Shown here: positions 1-9,190 of the stretch, piece after piece
Numbering within the stretch: the first letter of the stretch is position 1
How the letters are laid out: each line of letters begins with the position of its first letter
Assembly: GCF_012641265.1 (NCBI RefSeq)
Contig: NZ_JABAHZ010000009.1
Span: forward strand, 62,001-126,000
Reading direction: 5' to 3'
Source: Chitinophaga eiseniae
GTDB taxonomy: Bacteria; Bacteroidota; Bacteroidia; Chitinophagales; Chitinophagaceae
Length of the DNA stretch: 64,000 nt
Notes under the pieces: generated by a model
Databases searched by the model: none
What the model was told of the DNA's origin: nothing
What the model saw: only the letters and a program-made list of their open reading frames with translations
Translations under genes and position numbers: made by a program

Positions 1-24
1 TTTGATTAATTCGCGACGGTCCAT
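1..24 (-). CDS. Partial: probable gluconate 2-dehydrogenase subunit 3-type small subunit
   Basis: Only the first eight codons (MDRRELIK) are in the window. The ATG follows the TAA of the GMC oxidoreductase with no intervening base, so the two genes are translationally coupled. Proteins that start MDRRE(L/I)(L/I)K and follow a GMC oxidoreductase in Bacteroidota are usually the Tat-exported small subunit (gluconate 2-dehydrogenase subunit 3 family), which forms a heterodimer with the flavin subunit. The identity is inferred from position and this short N-terminus; the rest lies outside the window. Confidence 0.55.
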
Positions 25-1725
25 TTACAACGCTCCTTTTTTTAGCTGATCCACTGCATAGTTAGCAGCTCTCGCGGTTAATGACATATAGAGAATAGAG
101 GGACTCTGGTTGCCCGTACTTGTCATACAGGCGCCGTCCGTCACGAATACATTTTTACAATGATGTAACTGGTTCCATTCATTCAGTAAGGAAGTAGCAG
201 GATCTTTCCCCATGCGTGCCCCACCCATTTCGTGTATATCCAGTCCCGGCGGCTGATGGTTGTCGTTCACCACTATATTCTTAGCGCCTGCGGCGGTGAG
301 CATGGCTTTTCCCTGTTCAATAAAATCCTTTACCATCCGGTCATCATTGTCGTCATAATCTACGGAGGTGATCAGCAAAGGAATGCCCCATTCATCTTTT
401 TTATCTTTGCTCAGCCTTACATGGTTGCTTTCCTTGGGAATGGTTTCGCCCTGCATATACATATAAGCGCCCCATTTCCCCGGTTTGCTGATCGCTTCTT
501 TGAACCCAGGGCCTACTGCAGCCGGCATGTTTTTGTCGCTTAACTTTTCGCGGTAAGCAGCGCTGAAGATGACGTAGCCACCCACAAAATCCGTGTCTTT
601 TTCATACACGTTGCGGAAGTTGGGAATAATACATTCCGACGGTTTAGATACCTTATAGTACTTATCTTCAAAGCCGTCGAACTCCCCGCTCATGCCAGCC
701 CGGTAATTATGAAAGCAAATATATTTCCCCAGCAACCCGTTGTCATTCCCCAACCCATTCGGAAACCGTTTGGAGGTAGAGTTCAGTAAAATAAGATTGG
801 TATTTAAGGCGGAGGCATTGAGAAAAATAATCTTTGCATGGAATACCGTCGCTTCTTTTGTTTTGGCGTCGATTACTTTTACACCTGTGGCCTTACCAGA
901 TTGCTCATCATAAATAATAGAATGCACTACGGAAAAAGGCCGTATGGTGAGGTTTCCTGTTTTTTCCGCCCACGGAAGTGTGGATGCGTTGGAGCTAAAG
1001 TAGCCGCCAAAGGGGCATCCACGCATGCAAAGATTGCGGCTTAAACACTGGCGATGCTGTTCTTTTTGAATCTCCTGCGGCAGCGTTACCTGGGCCCACC
1101 TGCCGGATACATAGTGGCGATTGAACTTATCTTTCACCACATCGCTTATATGCTCCTCTACACAATTCAATTCAAATGCTGGCTGGAATTCTCCATCCGG
1201 CATCGTAGCAATGCCTTCTTTGTTTCCACAAACGCCAATGAATTTTTCGACGTGGCTATACCAGGGCGCAATATCTTCGTAGCCAATGGGCCACTCAATC
1301 CCATACCCATAGCGATGCGGGGCGGTAAAGTCCATTTCGCTCCAGCGGGCGCAGGCCCGTCCCCATATGAGCGATTTTCCGCCTACCTGGTACCCGCGTA
1401 TCCATTCAAAAGGTTTTTCCTGGATATAGGGATGATCGGCATCTTTTACAAAAAAATGTGCGGTGCTGTCGTCATATCCTGCCGCCCTGCTGATATAAGG
1501 ATTGGCCTTCAGTACCTCTTTCGGCACAGCGCCGCGGTACTTAAACTCCCAGGACGGCGTATTGGCCGTAGGATAGTCCTTTACATGTTCCACATTTCTC
1601 CCCCGTTCCAACACCAATGTTTTCATTCCTTTTTCACACAACTCTTTCGCAGCCCAGCCTCCGCTGATACCACTACCAATCACAATGGCATCAAAATGCT
1701 TGGCAGCATCTGTATTATCGGCCAT
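25..1725 (-). CDS. GMC family oxidoreductase (FAD-dependent sugar/alcohol dehydrogenase)
   Basis: 566 residues. The N-terminus carries the FAD-binding Rossmann motif GSGISGG (about residues 17-23). The C-terminus has the GMC signatures HEMGGARMG and DGACMTSTGNQSPS, which include the expected active-site His and Asn. No signal peptide is visible; such subunits are commonly carried across the membrane by a Tat-bearing small subunit, and that gene starts right after this one. Related heterotrimers oxidise sugars, including glucoside 3-dehydrogenases that make 3-keto-glucosides, and pass electrons to cytochrome c. Its place at the end of a glucan-degradation operon suggests a sugar or disaccharide substrate. 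The family is certain, the substrate inferred. Confidence 0.88.
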   Translation of the reverse strand: MADNTDAAKHFDAIVIGSGISGGWAAKELCEKGMKTLVLERGRNVEHVKDYPTANTPSWEFKYRGAVPKEVLKANPYISRAAGYDDSTAHFFVKDADHPYIQEKPFEWIRGYQVGGKSLIWGRACARWSEMDFTAPHRYGYGIEWPIGYEDIAPWYSHVEKFIGVCGNKEGIATMPDGEFQPAFELNCVEEHISDVVKDKFNRHYVSGRWAQVTLPQEIQKEQHRQCLSRNLCMRGCPFGGYFSSNASTLPWAEKTGNLTIRPFSVVHSIIYDEQSGKATGVKVIDAKTKEATVFHAKIIFLNASALNTNLILLNSTSKRFPNGLGNDNGLLGKYICFHNYRAGMSGEFDGFEDKYYKVSKPSECIIPNFRNVYEKDTDFVGGYVIFSAAYREKLSDKNMPAAVGPGFKEAISKPGKWGAYMYMQGETIPKESNHVRLSKDKKDEWGIPLLITSVDYDDNDDRMVKDFIEQGKAMLTAAGAKNIVVNDNHQPPGLDIHEMGGARMGKDPATSLLNEWNQLHHCKNVFVTDGACMTSTGNQSPSILYMSLTARAANYAVDQLKKGAL

Positions 1726-1754
1726 ACATAAAAATTTTATTGGTTATTCATTGA

Positions 1755-2615
1755 CTATGGGCGTCTGTCAGCGGTTGGCAAATGCAATGCTGCTGCGCCT
1801 AAAATATTACCATTAATGAGGGAAGACGTTTCTATCTTCAGCGCCGCAAGGGAGCGACTGAATCCAAAATCGCCCAGTGTTTCCCACATGCTTTTTGCGT
1901 AAAACGCGAAGGCTGCTTTCACGGCGCCACCGATAACAATACATTCCGTGTCCAGCACGTACAGGATCAACTTAATGGCTTCACCCAAATGACGGCCAAA
2001 ATCTTCATACATTTTTATGGCCTCCTGCTCCCCTGCTATTGCCCGTCTGTATGCCTCTTCCCCTGCCGTTTGATATACATTTGTGAAAAAACGTCCGCTG
2101 ACATAATACTCAATATTTTTACCCAGGTAAGGTATCATACCAAATTCACCTGCTCCTCCGTGCTTCCCGGTAAATAATCTTCCATCAGCTATAATTCCCG
2201 CTCCCAATCCGGTTCCTATCGTCAATCCCACCAGGGAGCTGCATGAACGCCCGGCGCCGAAATGAAATTCCCCCAACGCGAAACAGTTGGCATCATTTTC
2301 AATTTTGACAGCTACCTGGTAGCGCTGCTCCAGCACTGTCCGGAGGTCGGTTTCATTCAGCGATGGAATATTCACGATATCATAGGGTATCCTGCTCGTG
2401 GGATCTACCAGTCCCGGTACACCTATCCCGATGGCCTTCACCCCTGGGTTGATGATTTTGTCGATAATGCCAAAAATCTGTTCCAGGATTTGCGTCCTGT
2501 TTCCCTGTGCATACAGGGGTTGTGCAACAACAGGCTCGCGAATGTTTTCATTGACAATGCCGGCACGTAAATTAGTTCCTCCCAGGTCAACGCCTATTAT
2601 CTGCGTTTTCTCCAT
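1755..2615 (-). CDS. ROK family sugar kinase
   Basis: 286 residues, the normal size for a short ROK kinase without a DNA-binding domain. It begins with the phosphate-binding motif GVDLGGTNLRAG (about 8-19) and has GIGVPGLVD, ENDANCFALGE (catalytic Asp in the ENDAN block) and GTGLGAGI. The canonical ROK zinc cluster CxCGxxGC is absent; the equivalent stretch after GEFGMIPY has no cysteines. It probably phosphorylates glucose or another hexose released by the operon's glycosidases. The ATG lies one base after the TGA of the NagB-like gene, so the two are translationally coupled. Exact sugar specificity is not visible. Confidence 0.88.
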   Translation of the reverse strand: MEKTQIIGVDLGGTNLRAGIVNENIREPVVAQPLYAQGNRTQILEQIFGIIDKIINPGVKAIGIGVPGLVDPTSRIPYDIVNIPSLNETDLRTVLEQRYQVAVKIENDANCFALGEFHFGAGRSCSSLVGLTIGTGLGAGIIADGRLFTGKHGGAGEFGMIPYLGKNIEYYVSGRFFTNVYQTAGEEAYRRAIAGEQEAIKMYEDFGRHLGEAIKLILYVLDTECIVIGGAVKAAFAFYAKSMWETLGDFGFSRSLAALKIETSSLINGNILGAAALHLPTADRRP

Positions 2616-2616
2616 A

Positions 2617-3351
2617 TCATTGTTTATTTGATAATGCGGCTGCCCCAGCGGCGTCTAAAAAAACGGTAACCGATGGGTGCTGTAGGAGGAGGCTGGCCGG
2701 CACCTCATTTGTTGCAGGCTCCTCCAGCATCTTACGGACAATGGCCGCTTTGTGCTGACCACTCACCATTAAGATGATATGCCTGCTTTCTGAGAGCGTA
2801 CCCATTCCTAAAGTGATCCCTTTATCCAATACCTGGGGATGGGTAAAATACTTTTGCCCCACCTGCTTCGTTACGGGATGCAGTGCTATTACCTGTGTCC
2901 TCCCGTCTATGGCGCACCCCGGTTCATTCATGGCAATATGTCCATTCATGCCTACGCCCAGGATAGCTACATCTATTCCGTTTCTTTCGCTGATAAACTG
3001 CTCTGCTGCGGAACATTCTCCCGGAAGATCCGCGGAACGGCCGTCGAAGAAGCAAATGTTATTTTCGGAAACACCGAGCGGCCGGAACAGGTCTTTGTCG
3101 ATAGAATACCGGCAGCTACCCTCATCTGTTCCGTTAAGTCCTACCCACTCGTCCAATCCTACAAAACTCCAGTCAGTTACCTCCATTTGTTTTTCCTGGT
3201 ATTTTTCCGCGAGCGCCTTGTATAAGCCCGCCGGCGTATCGCCGGATGCGGGGCATAGCAGCGGCTTATCATACGCCGACATCAGCTGTATCACCTGCTC
3301 CGCTACTTTCGCTGAAAGCTCAGCATATGTTTGACAGATCTCTATTTTCAC
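2617..3351 (-). CDS. Glucosamine-6-phosphate deaminase-like protein (NagB/6-phosphogluconolactonase superfamily)
   Basis: 244 residues, with the conserved blocks PASGDTPAGLY (sugar-phosphate loop), GLDEWVGL (NagB D/E region) and LGVGMNGHIAMNEPG (catalytic His region). These match glucosamine-6-phosphate deaminase better than 6-phosphogluconolactonase, whose version reads DGHTAS. The start is GTG, eight bases from the upstream stop codon. NagB converts glucosamine-6-P to fructose-6-P and ammonia, so its presence beside glucanases and a ROK kinase is unexpected and may mean that the locus also handles an amino or keto sugar phosphate. A related isomerase activity cannot be excluded. Confidence 0.8.
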   Translation of the reverse strand: MKIEICQTYAELSAKVAEQVIQLMSAYDKPLLCPASGDTPAGLYKALAEKYQEKQMEVTDWSFVGLDEWVGLNGTDEGSCRYSIDKDLFRPLGVSENNICFFDGRSADLPGECSAAEQFISERNGIDVAILGVGMNGHIAMNEPGCAIDGRTQVIALHPVTKQVGQKYFTHPQVLDKGITLGMGTLSESRHIILMVSGQHKAAIVRKMLEEPATNEVPASLLLQHPSVTVFLDAAGAAALSNKQ

Positions 3352-3359
3352 TCGTCTGG

Positions 3360-4457
3360 TTATTTAGTGGTGGTGGTGGGGGTCAACCATAGATCAATAG
3401 GCTTTTCTACCTGCTGGTTAAAGGGAAGCGTTATCCGTTTGCCCTGCCCTGCAGATGCGTAGGCGGCATAGATAATTTCCAATACCGCTCTTCCATCTTT
3501 TCCCGTTACCAGCGGTTCGCGGTCGTATTGTACACATTCGATAAAGTGTTTCAATTCCTGCGGATATCCCTGGTTAAAGGCTTCTTCGAAGATGCAGAAG
3601 CTCCATCCTACGGTAGTATCTGTCTTTTCCATGGCATAACCGTAGCCATTTTTACTGTAGGCCAATACGGAGTTCCCGGTAAAAAGGTCCGCATAAGCCA
3701 CCCCATCCAGGCCATGAATTTCACTGCGGTCATCCATTCCGCCTTGTTTGGCCCAGGAGTTTTCGACTACGCCTGTTACACCATTTTCAAATTCTATGAT
3801 CACCACGGAGTTATCTTCTCCCCTGGTCCTGTTCTTGTGGAGCACCGTCTTCATAGATGCCGTAACACTCACGGCTTTGCTGTTCTTCAACATCCACCGG
3901 AACCAGGCGATACCATGGCAACCCATGTCCATCAGTACGCCTCCACCAGATTGATTTATATCATAAAACCAGTCGGAATGGGGACCAGAATGTTTCTCAG
4001 ACTGCTTTAACAGGTATACTTCTCCCACAGCTCCTTCTTCCACCAGTTTCCGGGCACGTTCGTATTTGGGTGCAAAACAAAGTTCTTCTGCATACATCAG
4101 CTTTACCCCAGCCGCATCGCAGGCCGCAATCATTTCGTCTGCTTCTTCCAGTGTAACCGCCAAAGGTTTTTCAATAATAATGTGCTTCCCGGCGGCAGCA
4201 GCTTTCAGCGTTGCTTCCTTATGCAGGAAATTAGGGAGACAAATATCTACCACGTCAACATCTACCTGTTGCAACAACTCATCTATGGAAGAAAAATGCT
4301 GCGCAATATGATGCCTGTCGGCAAAGGCTTTTGCTTTCCCGGCATTTCTTGCATACACTGCTACAACTTCCGCTTCCGGAACAAACCGTGTATAACTTTC
4401 CATATGGATATCAGCAATAAATCCGGCTCCTAACAGGGCGACTTTCACTCGTTTCAT
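3360..4457 (-). CDS. Gfo/Idh/MocA family NAD(P)-dependent oxidoreductase
   Basis: 365 residues. It opens with a dinucleotide-binding motif (VALLGAGFIADIH, about 6-18) and contains the family motif EKPLAV (catalytic-site Lys) in the IIIEKPLAVTLEEAD block and GGGVLMDMGCHGI in the C-terminal alpha/beta domain. No signal peptide is visible, so it is probably cytosolic. Members oxidise or reduce sugars and cyclitols, including 3-keto-glucose derivatives. It is tightly packed between the GH3 and NagB-like genes (gaps of about 9 and 8 bases), consistent with one operon. With the GMC enzyme it suggests a redox step in sugar catabolism; the substrate is inferred only. Confidence 0.88.
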   Translation of the reverse strand: MKRVKVALLGAGFIADIHMESYTRFVPEAEVVAVYARNAGKAKAFADRHHIAQHFSSIDELLQQVDVDVVDICLPNFLHKEATLKAAAAGKHIIIEKPLAVTLEEADEMIAACDAAGVKLMYAEELCFAPKYERARKLVEEGAVGEVYLLKQSEKHSGPHSDWFYDINQSGGGVLMDMGCHGIAWFRWMLKNSKAVSVTASMKTVLHKNRTRGEDNSVVIIEFENGVTGVVENSWAKQGGMDDRSEIHGLDGVAYADLFTGNSVLAYSKNGYGYAMEKTDTTVGWSFCIFEEAFNQGYPQELKHFIECVQYDREPLVTGKDGRAVLEIIYAAYASAGQGKRITLPFNQQVEKPIDLWLTPTTTTK

Positions 4458-4466
4458 AGTTTAATG

Positions 4467-6704
4467 TTAAAGTGGTTCACTAAAAATATTATTGATGGTA
4501 GCTGTTTGCAACCTGATATCATCAGACGCACTGCCAATCATGATCTGGCATGCTACAGGCAGTACAACTTTCTCTAATTTTTCATTGTAAGAACAGAGTT
4601 CTTCTTTTGTAAATACTATGGTAACTGCTTTAGTTTCGCCCGGTTGAAGGAAAACTTTTTTAAACCCTTTTAATTCTTTTACGGGACGCAGCGGCCTGGA
4701 TACAATATTATGAATATACAACTGGGAAGTTTCTTCTCCTGCATAACCACCTGTATTTTTTACCTGGAAGGACACTTTTATATTTTCTTTCCCGGTTATC
4801 TCCCATTTCAGGTCGCTGTAAGCAAAGCTGGTGTAGCTTAATCCATGTCCAAAAGCATAACGGGGAGAATTGAGCAGATCGGTATAAGCCGACTTATAAA
4901 ACCTGTCGGTATCGCTTGCCGGCGGCCTTCCCGTGCTATAGTGATTATAGTAGATGGGAATTTGCCCTTCCGAGCGGGGAAATGTCATGGGCAGCTTTGC
5001 GGAGGGATTGTATTTACCCAGCAATACATCTGCCATGGCGTTTCCTCCCTGGCTTCCTAACCACCAGGCGTATACGATTGTGGGTACATGTTCTGACGCC
5101 CAATCGAACACTATGGGCCGCCCAGCCATCAATACCAACACTACCGGCTTTCCTGTTGCCACAATTGCCTTTACCAGTTCTTCCTGTATGCCCGGAAGAT
5201 GTATGCTGGACCGGCTTTTAGCCTCCCCGGTCATGTCGGGGGCCTCACCCACCGCCATAATCACCACATCTGATTGCCGGGCTACCGTTACTGCTTCATC
5301 GAAGCCGGCGCGGGAAGAATCTGTGATACCACAGCCACGGGCATACAACAGTTGTGCATCCGGAAGCTGTGCCTGCAAGCCATCCATCAGCGATGGGATA
5401 TCTTCACCAGGATTGACATTCAAAGACCAAAACCCTTTTAATTCCTTCTTTGCTTTTACCAACGGGCCAATTAAACCTATGCTTTTGCCAGGCGTAATCG
5501 GTAAGAGATGTTGGTCGTTTTTCAGCAACACGATGCTCTTTCTTGCCACTTCCCTTGCTACAGCGAGGTTTTCCGGGGTATAGAGCAGTGTTTGTTCCCG
5601 TTGGGCATCAATAAACCGGTAGGGATTTTCAAACAATCCCAGCTCAAATTTTTTCGTAAGTATCCTGCGAACGGCATCATCGATCAGCCGCACGTCTACT
5701 TTCTTATCTGCTACCAGCTGTTGCAGATGCCCGATATAACTCCCGCTTTCCATGTCCATATCGCTCCCGGCCTGGATAGCTACAGCCGCTGCTTCGTAGT
5801 TATCTTTCACATACCCGTGGCTGACCATCTCTCCTATAGAGCCCCAGTCGCTGACTATAAACCCTTTGAAATTCCATTTTCCTTTGAGAATATCCCGTTG
5901 CAGGTAACTGCTACCAGATGCCGGTATGCCATTCAGGTCATTAAATGAATTCATGAAGGTGGCTACACCGGCCTGCTGCGCAGCATAAAAAGGGGGCAGG
6001 TAAGTTTCCCAGAGGGAATGTAAACTCATGTCTACGCTGTTATAATCCCTGCCGCCAATGGCCGCGCCATAAGCTACAAAATGCTTGGCACAGGCCATAA
6101 TCGCATCGGGGGCGCCCAGCCCTTTTCCCTGGAAGCCTTTTACCCTGGCAACGGCGATCTTTGATCCCAGGAAAGGATCTTCACCGGCGCCTTCCATCAC
6201 CCTTCCCCAGCGGGGATCGCGGGCAATATCCACCATGGGCGAGAAAGTCCAGTTAATGCCGGATGCGGCCGATTCTATAGCTGCCACCCGTTCTGCTCTT
6301 TCAATAGCTTCCACATCCCAGCTGGCGGCCTGCGCCAGCGGGATGGGAAAAGTTATGCTGTAGCCGTGTATCACATCTTGTCCGAACAGCAGCGGAATTT
6401 TAAGCCGTGACTGCATCGCCGCATCCTGGAAAGCCTTTACATGTGCTGTACCCATGATGTTTAATACTGCTCCTACGCGACCAGCCTTAACGGCGGCTAT
6501 CTTATCCCCCACCTGGGAAACAGGGCCGGTAGCTTCCCAGTTACCGTTATACTGGTTCAGCTGGCCAACCTTCTCTTCCAATGTCATCTTTGCCAGCAAC
6601 GCATTTACACGTCCTTCTACGGTATTCACCTGGCAGATGGCTTTATCAGCAACGCATAACAAGGCGGCAGTCGCAACGACTGCATATATTTTGCTAAAAG
6701 GCAT
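4467..6704 (-). CDS. bglX: Glycoside hydrolase family 3 beta-glucosidase (BglX-like), secreted
   Basis: 745 residues, typical of periplasmic BglX-type enzymes: a signal peptide (hydrophobic 6-20, cleavage near AICQ), a GH3 N-terminal TIM barrel, a GH3 C-terminal alpha/beta sandwich and a C-terminal fibronectin-III-like domain (about 650-735, with ELKGFKKVFLQPGET). The KH motif is at 207-208, and the predicted nucleophile is Asp286 in GFIVSDWGS. It would remove terminal beta-glucosyl units from oligosaccharides produced by the neighbouring GH16 enzyme. It shares the operon with SusCD and GH16 upstream and sugar-processing enzymes downstream. Family very sure; linkage preference is inferred from context. 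Confidence 0.93.
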   Translation of the reverse strand: MPFSKIYAVVATAALLCVADKAICQVNTVEGRVNALLAKMTLEEKVGQLNQYNGNWEATGPVSQVGDKIAAVKAGRVGAVLNIMGTAHVKAFQDAAMQSRLKIPLLFGQDVIHGYSITFPIPLAQAASWDVEAIERAERVAAIESAASGINWTFSPMVDIARDPRWGRVMEGAGEDPFLGSKIAVARVKGFQGKGLGAPDAIMACAKHFVAYGAAIGGRDYNSVDMSLHSLWETYLPPFYAAQQAGVATFMNSFNDLNGIPASGSSYLQRDILKGKWNFKGFIVSDWGSIGEMVSHGYVKDNYEAAAVAIQAGSDMDMESGSYIGHLQQLVADKKVDVRLIDDAVRRILTKKFELGLFENPYRFIDAQREQTLLYTPENLAVAREVARKSIVLLKNDQHLLPITPGKSIGLIGPLVKAKKELKGFWSLNVNPGEDIPSLMDGLQAQLPDAQLLYARGCGITDSSRAGFDEAVTVARQSDVVIMAVGEAPDMTGEAKSRSSIHLPGIQEELVKAIVATGKPVVLVLMAGRPIVFDWASEHVPTIVYAWWLGSQGGNAMADVLLGKYNPSAKLPMTFPRSEGQIPIYYNHYSTGRPPASDTDRFYKSAYTDLLNSPRYAFGHGLSYTSFAYSDLKWEITGKENIKVSFQVKNTGGYAGEETSQLYIHNIVSRPLRPVKELKGFKKVFLQPGETKAVTIVFTKEELCSYNEKLEKVVLPVACQIMIGSASDDIRLQTATINNIFSEPL

Positions 6705-6736
6705 GATTCCCGTTCTTTGAAATTTTTATCCGGATG

Positions 6737-7552
6737 CTACTGCACCCATTCGTACATTCTTACATAATCCACCTGCATGGCTGCAGGGAACACCGCTTCA
6801 TCCACACCTTCCTTTCCGCCCCAGTTGCCGCCTACAGCCACGTTCAACAGCAAATAGAACTTTTTATCAAACGGCCATCCTTCATGACCTTTGTGTTCAT
6901 TTGCCACCTGGTAATACACCCTCCCGTCCAGCAGGAAGGTGATATTATCAGGGGTCCATTCTATTGCGTACACATGAAACTTGTCGTAGGGCTGTTTTAT
7001 ATAAACACCTTTTGTTTTCTGCGTTCCGATAATATGGTTGTACGTTTTGCTGTGCAAACTTCCAAAGATGCTGTCTTTCATATAACCCACATGCTCCATC
7101 ACATCAATCTCTCCGCTTTCCGGCCAGCCGCCGTATTCGTCGTTGGTCGACAACATCCAGATAGCAGGCCAGAGACCTCTCCCTTTGGGAAGCTTTGCGC
7201 TTACCTCCAGCTTTCCATATTTCCAGTCGCCTTTGTTTTTGGTGATCATCCTCGCTGAAGTGTATTTGTGATCGCCGCTCCCGCCGTTCCTGGCGGTAAT
7301 AGACAATTTACCATTTTCCACTTTCGCATTATTGATATCTGCGGCGGTGTAAAACTGCAACTCATTATTTCCCCAGCCAGACCTCCCGGTTTGATAGCCC
7401 CATTTGGTGCTATCCGGCAATCCGTTGTAGTTAAACTCATCGCTCCAGGTCAATTTCCATTTCGTATGACGTTTAATGGATTGGGCCTGGGATGTTGCGA
7501 TAAAGCAACATCCCACCCAGGTTAAAACGAGACAATAGATACTTCTTTTCAT
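6737..7552 (-). CDS. Glycoside hydrolase family 16 endo-beta-glucanase (laminarinase-like), secreted
   Basis: About 271 residues from the chosen start, MKRSIY, which gives a clean signal peptide ending near ATSQAQ. An in-frame ATG nine codons upstream (7577-7579) is possible and would leave only four bases after the SusD stop codon. The GH16 catalytic motif reads GEIDVMEH, with nucleophile and acid/base Glu two positions either side of the Asp. WSDEFNYNG and the RSGWGNNELQFYT region match bacterial beta-1,3-glucanases. It likely cleaves beta-1,3- or mixed beta-glucan internally. This gene and the GH3 gene give the locus its probable substrate. Confidence 0.92.
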   Translation of the reverse strand: MKRSIYCLVLTWVGCCFIATSQAQSIKRHTKWKLTWSDEFNYNGLPDSTKWGYQTGRSGWGNNELQFYTAADINNAKVENGKLSITARNGGSGDHKYTSARMITKNKGDWKYGKLEVSAKLPKGRGLWPAIWMLSTNDEYGGWPESGEIDVMEHVGYMKDSIFGSLHSKTYNHIIGTQKTKGVYIKQPYDKFHVYAIEWTPDNITFLLDGRVYYQVANEHKGHEGWPFDKKFYLLLNVAVGGNWGGKEGVDEAVFPAAMQVDYVRMYEWVQ

Positions 7553-7583
7553 TAGATTCAGTGCTTTCTTTACTATCATTAAA

Positions 7584-9119
7584 TTATTTCAACAGGGAAT
7601 TAATGTCTTCCTGTGCCTGTGGAATTGGAATGTATTCACTTCTTCCCTTTATAAACCCAGGGAGCACGGTAGCCGCCTGGTCGGTTCTCAGCAGGTCGTT
7701 AAATCGCTCGCCCCACCACTCACAGATCAATTCGGCATGGCGTTCATCCAACAGCTGTTGCAGGGTTACACCATTAATAGATGCCAGCTTTACCCGGTTT
7801 CTGACCAGGTTTACCTGGGCATCGCCGCTTTGACCTTTACGGATTTTAGCTTCTGCATTCATTAACAGCGCTTCTGCGTAACGCATGATACGAACGTTAT
7901 TATTGGCGCCATAATAATCAACCCTGCCCGGTGTCATTTGTGAGCTCGGCGTGTATGATTTACCATTGAAATATTTCTTCCTGGATCCATTTCCGGAGAT
8001 CGTATCACCATCTGGCGTAACGGAATAGGTACCGGGAGCGCCATTAACGCCACAATACTGGATCGCCATTTTTAACCGTACGCTATCATTACGTGATTTC
8101 AGGAAATCGACCGCTTTTTGTGTGGGCACCATCCAACCTGGGCCGGTAATAACTGAACTGTAGGTATTTTCAGGGCCCTGGAAGAAAAAGAAGTTACCCC
8201 ACTCTTCACCGGGGCCACCGGAAATCACGATATCACCACTAGATTTTCCAAAATCAGAATATTGCAGTTCTAAAATGCTCTCATCACATAATTTACCGGG
8301 CATTTTAAACAGTTGTTGGTAATTACTGAACAGGGAGAATTTACCGCTGTTCACGATCTGGTTGGTACAATCCAGCACCACGTCCCAGTAAGTACTGCCA
8401 TTATTGTTGCCTGCCAGGTCCATGGCTGCTTTGGCTTTCAGCATCAGTGCAGTATATTTGGTAACCCCGCCAACGTGCGTGGCGGCATTAGGCCGGGCAT
8501 CTTCCAGGTTGGCGATACAGAAATCCATTTCAGCCATCACATATTTATTCACGTCTTCTATGCTGCTCTTTCCAACGGTTCCCAGCTTAGCCGGATCGTT
8601 GCTTTCCAATCCCAGGATGGGTACTGCGCCAAAGCTTCTGCCCAGCCAGAATTGGGCAAGCGCTCTGAAGAAACGTACCTCTGCCTGGTATTTTGCCAGC
8701 AGCTTGGTTTTGTCGGCATCGGAGGCGGGGATATTTTTTCCAAATTTGTCCAGCTCAGCCAATGCACTATTTGCACCCAGTACCACTGCATACATGCTGA
8801 TCCACATGTCGTTGATGCCCCAGTAGCTTTTTACGGTTACATCGGTTTGAAAATTGTGGATACCTATTTGTCCGGCGTCATCATTTCCCGGCTCGATATC
8901 ATCACTCCGGGAAGACCGGATGGCCATGCTGATCCATTTTCCAAAAGTGCCGCTGGAAGCGGTTCTGTATACACCAGACACCGGCTGGTACATTAATGAT
9001 AAATCAGTATAATCGATAGTAGTTGCCTGCGGCTTATTTTCTGATGGCCGATCCAGGAACTTGGAGCAACCGGCAGATAAAAGCATTACGATGAGCAAAA
9101 TTGATATGTAGTTTCTCAT
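7584..9119 (-). CDS. susD: SusD/RagB family glycan-binding outer-membrane lipoprotein
   Basis: 511 residues. The lipobox LLSAGC near residue 18 predicts a surface lipoprotein. The family hallmarks are SusD-like N-terminal helices (YTDLSLMYQPVSGVYR, AEVRFFRALAQFWLGR) and the C-terminal RagB/SusD block with MRYAEALLMNAEAKIR and DERHAELICEWWGERFNDLLR. It caps the partner SusC transporter (start codon 72 bases after the SusC stop) and binds the incoming oligosaccharide. The fold is certain; the ligand is inferred to be a beta-glucan from the adjacent GH16 and GH3 genes. Confidence 0.94.
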   Translation of the reverse strand: MRNYISILLIVMLLSAGCSKFLDRPSENKPQATTIDYTDLSLMYQPVSGVYRTASSGTFGKWISMAIRSSRSDDIEPGNDDAGQIGIHNFQTDVTVKSYWGINDMWISMYAVVLGANSALAELDKFGKNIPASDADKTKLLAKYQAEVRFFRALAQFWLGRSFGAVPILGLESNDPAKLGTVGKSSIEDVNKYVMAEMDFCIANLEDARPNAATHVGGVTKYTALMLKAKAAMDLAGNNNGSTYWDVVLDCTNQIVNSGKFSLFSNYQQLFKMPGKLCDESILELQYSDFGKSSGDIVISGGPGEEWGNFFFFQGPENTYSSVITGPGWMVPTQKAVDFLKSRNDSVRLKMAIQYCGVNGAPGTYSVTPDGDTISGNGSRKKYFNGKSYTPSSQMTPGRVDYYGANNNVRIMRYAEALLMNAEAKIRKGQSGDAQVNLVRNRVKLASINGVTLQQLLDERHAELICEWWGERFNDLLRTDQAATVLPGFIKGRSEYIPIPQAQEDINSLLK

Positions 9120-9190
9120 GTTTTCTTTTTTAAATTTTCTATAACGGGTATCAAGGAAACTTTTCGTGTATCCTTAAACGTGGGCTTTCT

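Noticed and set aside
1054..1731. Plus-strand frame of 225 codons opposite the GMC gene
   Set aside because: It lies wholly antisense to a well-supported GMC oxidoreductase and its translation has no family features.
2617..3351. Asn in place of the Asp in the NagB catalytic block (GMNGHIAMNEP)
   Set aside because: Noted as a possible inactivation, but I believe Asn at this site occurs in other functional NagB proteins, so it is not reported as a lost residue.
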